Shown here: one piece after another, positions 61,661-64,000 of the stretch
How the letters are laid out: each line of letters starts with the position of its first letter
How positions within the stretch are numbered: position 1 is the stretch's first letter
Source of the DNA: Fluviicola sp. XM-24bin1
GTDB taxonomy: Bacteria > Bacteroidota > Bacteroidia > Flavobacteriales_D > Crocinitomicaceae
Reading direction: 5' to 3'
Assembly: GCA_003149635.1 (NCBI GenBank)
Contig: QCWI01000011.1
Span: 62,001 to 126,000, forward strand
Length of the DNA stretch: 64,000 nucleotides
Translations under genes and position numbers: made by a program
The notes under the pieces: generated by a model
The model's database searches: none
Told to the model about the DNA's origin: nothing
The model's input: only the letters and a program-made list of their open reading frames with translations

Positions 61661-61689
61661 AGCTCTGCCATCTCGGCGGAGCTTTTTTT
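61661..61689 (+). terminator. DUF3078 gene terminator
   Basis: AGCTCTGCC and GGCGGAGCT pair with one mismatch around ATCTC, followed by seven T. Confidence 0.85.
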
Positions 61690-61837
61690 GATTCTATTCT
61701 CAACTTATTCAAATGGAATAATTGGTTGATATATAGCGGCATATGAGGTTTCTTCTGAATTTTTAACTGTGATTTTATCCCTCGGTTACATCGCCGGCCC
61801 GGCTCGTCCTTGGTCTTCAAAAGCTCGCGCTTTTTCT

Positions 61838-61845
61838 TATTTTTG
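61838..61845 (+). promoter_or_regulatory. Bacteroidota -7 promoter box (TATTTTTG) of the vWA gene
   Basis: TATTTTTG lies 7 nt upstream of the ATG at 61853, predicting a very short leader. The rest of the gap from 61690 shows no other clear element. Confidence 0.5.
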
Positions 61846-61852
61846 ATTCCTT

Positions 61853-63928
61853 ATGACGGTTTTCGCTGACATTTCTTTATTCTGGCTCATTCCTTGGGCA
61901 ACTGTATCTGTCGTTTTGGCGTTTTTCTATTACCGAAAACAACGTCAAGTGGAAGGAATTCCTTCCAGGCTCCGAACGCTTCTTACAACATTTAGAGCTT
62001 CTGCGATTTTTTTACTGGGAGTGCTCCTCTTCAGTATTCTGATCGAATCCAATGTTTCCAAGTTAGAGAAGCCTGTCATGATCGTTCTCGTGGACAATTC
62101 GTCTTCGATGTTGAATTACAAGGACAGTACGCAAGTAGATGGTAAGATTTCCAATTTTCAAAAGAAATTGAGCGAAAAGTATTCGGACAAGTTTGATGTG
62201 GTCACGTATAATGTAGATGAGGCTGTAAACACGGACAAATTCAACTTCAAAGGATCCGTATCCAATCTGGATGCTGGATTCCAGCACATCTACAATCAAT
62301 ATTACAATCGAAATATTGGAGGAATTTGTTTTATCAGTGACGGAAACTTCAATAAAGGAAACTCACCTCAATATACCGCTGAAAAAATTGCGCTTACGCC
62401 TGTATTTAGTGTTGGAGTGGGAGACACCATTCGTAAGAAAGATCAACTGATTAGCAACGTTTCAGCCAATGATATCGCTTTTTTCAAGAATCAATTTCCA
62501 ATAGAGGTTGATATTGAAGCAAGCAAAATGGGGCAAATGGATGTCCGAGTAGAATTGCTGCAAGAAGGTGAGTTGATTGCAACTGAAAACGTAAGTTATT
62601 CGGGAGAACCTATTGAATTCAAACATGTTTCGTTTTTGGTAGAAGCCAACCGAATTGGATTTGTGAATTATACGATCCGCATTCAAGAAATTGCTTCTGA
62701 ATCTACTTGGGAGAACAACAGTCGTAGCATTTATGTGGAAGTGATTGATTCCAGAAGTAAAATTCTGATTCTTTCGCAGTCGCCCCATCCAGACGTAGCC
62801 GCGATTAAACAGGTTTTAGATCAAGATGCGAATGCAGAAGTGACCTCGCAGCTCATTGAAGATTGGGATGGTTCCTTGAAAGATGTAGAATTGTTGGTTT
62901 GGCATGGAGCAGGAGTGAAGTCCAATCCAGATTTGGTAGCCGCTATCAAAAAGAACAACGTTCCTGTATGGTACATCGCCCCGGTGAATGCCAATAGCAA
63001 TCAGATTGCGGCTTTAGGAATAGGACTTAAAGTTCCTTCCGACCGACGCACTGACGATGTGCAGGGGTACGCAAATTCTGGATTCCAGCTTTTCGAAGTT
63101 TCTGAAAAAGTAGATCGCATGCTTGAAAAAGCGCCACCAGTGGTCGTAAAATATGGAACGATCAGTACTGAAGGAGGCTCCGCTTTGTTGTCGCAGCGCA
63201 TTGGCCCAGTAAAGAAGAAAGACCCTATTTTCTTATTTGGGAACACGAGTAAATCGAAATACGCGGCATTTTTAGGAGAAGGATTGTGGAGATGGCGATT
63301 GTCCGAATATTCGCGTATTAAGAAGCATGAAGGTTTCGAAGAATTAATTCAAAAGACTGCGCAGTACCTTGTTGTAAAGAAGAATACGGATCCGTTCCGT
63401 GTGAACTTACCGAAACGATTTACGATTAATGATGCTGTGTACATTCAAGCGGAATTCTATAACGAGGCATTCGAACCGATCACCACTGCGGACATTCAGT
63501 TAGAATTGAAGAATGAGGCCAACCGTGTGATTCCATATTCGTTTGCGAAGAATTCGCGTGATTACTCCTTAGGTCTAGGGAAACTGGCTGCTGGACGCTA
63601 TTCGTGGAAAGCAACTACCAAGTTCAATGGTAAATCCTACTTAAAAGAAGGTGTCTTTATCGTAGAGGATGTTTCATTAGAGTCGCTTGCTACTAGTGCC
63701 GATCATAACTTATTGCGATTGATGTCAGACGCTTCTTCGGGCAAGTTTTATTCGCTCCAGGGAATGGATCAACTTCTCAAGGATATTGGAAACCGTGATG
63801 ATATTGTGACAATTTCTTACGAAGAAACAGATTACAGTGATCTCATCGATTGGAAATGGATCTTTGCGCTTGTTGCACTTCTGCTTGCAATGGAATGGTT
63901 CCTGAGACGTTATTTCGGTACGTATTAG
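61853..63928 (+). CDS. vWA-domain membrane protein (BatA-like)
   Basis: A 691-aa protein with two N-terminal membrane segments (~residues 8-25 and 45-65), a von Willebrand A domain (~75-230) whose metal-binding MIDAS motif reads VLVDNSSSM, then beta-rich Ig-like regions and a glutamine-amidotransferase-like region (~300-400, SKILILSQSPHPDVAAIKQV). A final membrane span lies near the C-terminus (WIFALVALLLAMEWFLRRYF). Such proteins in Bacteroidota are often listed as vWA domain proteins and may act as envelope scaffolds or stress proteins. No MoxR/Bat neighbours are visible at the window edge. Confidence 0.8.
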   Translation: MTVFADISLFWLIPWATVSVVLAFFYYRKQRQVEGIPSRLRTLLTTFRASAIFLLGVLLFSILIESNVSKLEKPVMIVLVDNSSSMLNYKDSTQVDGKISNFQKKLSEKYSDKFDVVTYNVDEAVNTDKFNFKGSVSNLDAGFQHIYNQYYNRNIGGICFISDGNFNKGNSPQYTAEKIALTPVFSVGVGDTIRKKDQLISNVSANDIAFFKNQFPIEVDIEASKMGQMDVRVELLQEGELIATENVSYSGEPIEFKHVSFLVEANRIGFVNYTIRIQEIASESTWENNSRSIYVEVIDSRSKILILSQSPHPDVAAIKQVLDQDANAEVTSQLIEDWDGSLKDVELLVWHGAGVKSNPDLVAAIKKNNVPVWYIAPVNANSNQIAALGIGLKVPSDRRTDDVQGYANSGFQLFEVSEKVDRMLEKAPPVVVKYGTISTEGGSALLSQRIGPVKKKDPIFLFGNTSKSKYAAFLGEGLWRWRLSEYSRIKKHEGFEELIQKTAQYLVVKKNTDPFRVNLPKRFTINDAVYIQAEFYNEAFEPITTADIQLELKNEANRVIPYSFAKNSRDYSLGLGKLAAGRYSWKATTKFNGKSYLKEGVFIVEDVSLESLATSADHNLLRLMSDASSGKFYSLQGMDQLLKDIGNRDDIVTISYEETDYSDLIDWKWIFALVALLLAMEWFLRRYFGTY

Positions 63929-64000
63929 AATCCCACCACTTTGAATGAAGATCAAGCGTTTGACATGTAGATTTTCATTGAATCATGAGGGATTTGTTGT

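Noticed and set aside
63929-64000. Possible gene at the right edge
   Set aside because: Only 72 nt remain after the vWA gene and no start, stop or motif can be supported there.

Overview
The window reads as an ordinary chromosomal segment of a member of the Bacteroidota, most likely Flavobacteriales and possibly close to Crocinitomicaceae. The evidence is the content: Bacteroidota-type families (DUF4834, YfhO-like giant membrane protein, Porin_10-like barrel, DUF1573, DUF3078, BshA, an archaeal/eukaryal-type ProS, a CarB without the C-terminal allosteric domain) and many -7 promoter boxes of the form TAnnTTTG, which is the Bacteroidota house-keeping promoter. No rRNA, CRISPR array, insertion sequence, prophage or integrase was found.

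Layout. 1-5.4 kb: start of a probable phosphoribosyltransferase gene (minus strand, cut by the window edge), a PQQ-propeller/SPOR lipoprotein, carB and a DUF4834 gene. 5.5-14.9 kb: a surface-polysaccharide block with three GT-B glycosyltransferases, a YfhO-like protein, a flippase and a SAM methyltransferase. 15-24.4 kb: envelope and stress genes (DUF1573 lipoprotein, S41 protease, NlpC/P60 hydrolase, ClpB, glucosaminidase with LysM domains). 24.5-27.3 kb: a translation cluster (proS, an unknown partner gene, two identical tRNA-Glu genes, rpsT). 27.4-30.3 kb: an outer-membrane barrel and fabG. 30.3-34.8 kb: a three-gene minus-strand unit of a lipoprotein, a small secreted protein and a TerB/ABC-ATPase/permease fusion. 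34.9-37.4 kb: hemB, an M50 protease and an Smr protein. 37.4-44.3 kb: membrane glycosyltransferase-type proteins, a GT2, an M28 lipoprotein. 44.3-52.3 kb: minus-strand operons (SpmAB-like protein with a helical-repeat protein; Sua5/YciO with a glutamine amidotransferase homologue; a small protein, mutL, two rhomboids and an EEP hydrolase). 52.5-64 kb: a GH3/beta-lactamase fusion, bshA, a membrane protein, SIMPL, thiolase, DUF3078 and vWA proteins.

Three observations stand out. First, several intergenic gaps contain degenerate arrays with a strict 7-bp period, purine-rich on one side and often followed by a complementary pyrimidine-rich array, so that the pair can fold into a long hairpin; several start at or inside the preceding stop codon. 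Second, the glutamine amidotransferase homologue beside sua5 has lost both its nucleophilic Cys (Ser) and its catalytic His (Gln). Third, a decayed second copy of the 3' end of the DUF4834 gene, including its terminator, lies beyond the first glycosyltransferase gene and marks a past rearrangement.

Start codons were trimmed where an upstream TTG or GTG in the same frame falls inside a promoter box or in front of a clear signal peptide. All function calls come from reading motifs and family resemblance by eye; no database search was possible.
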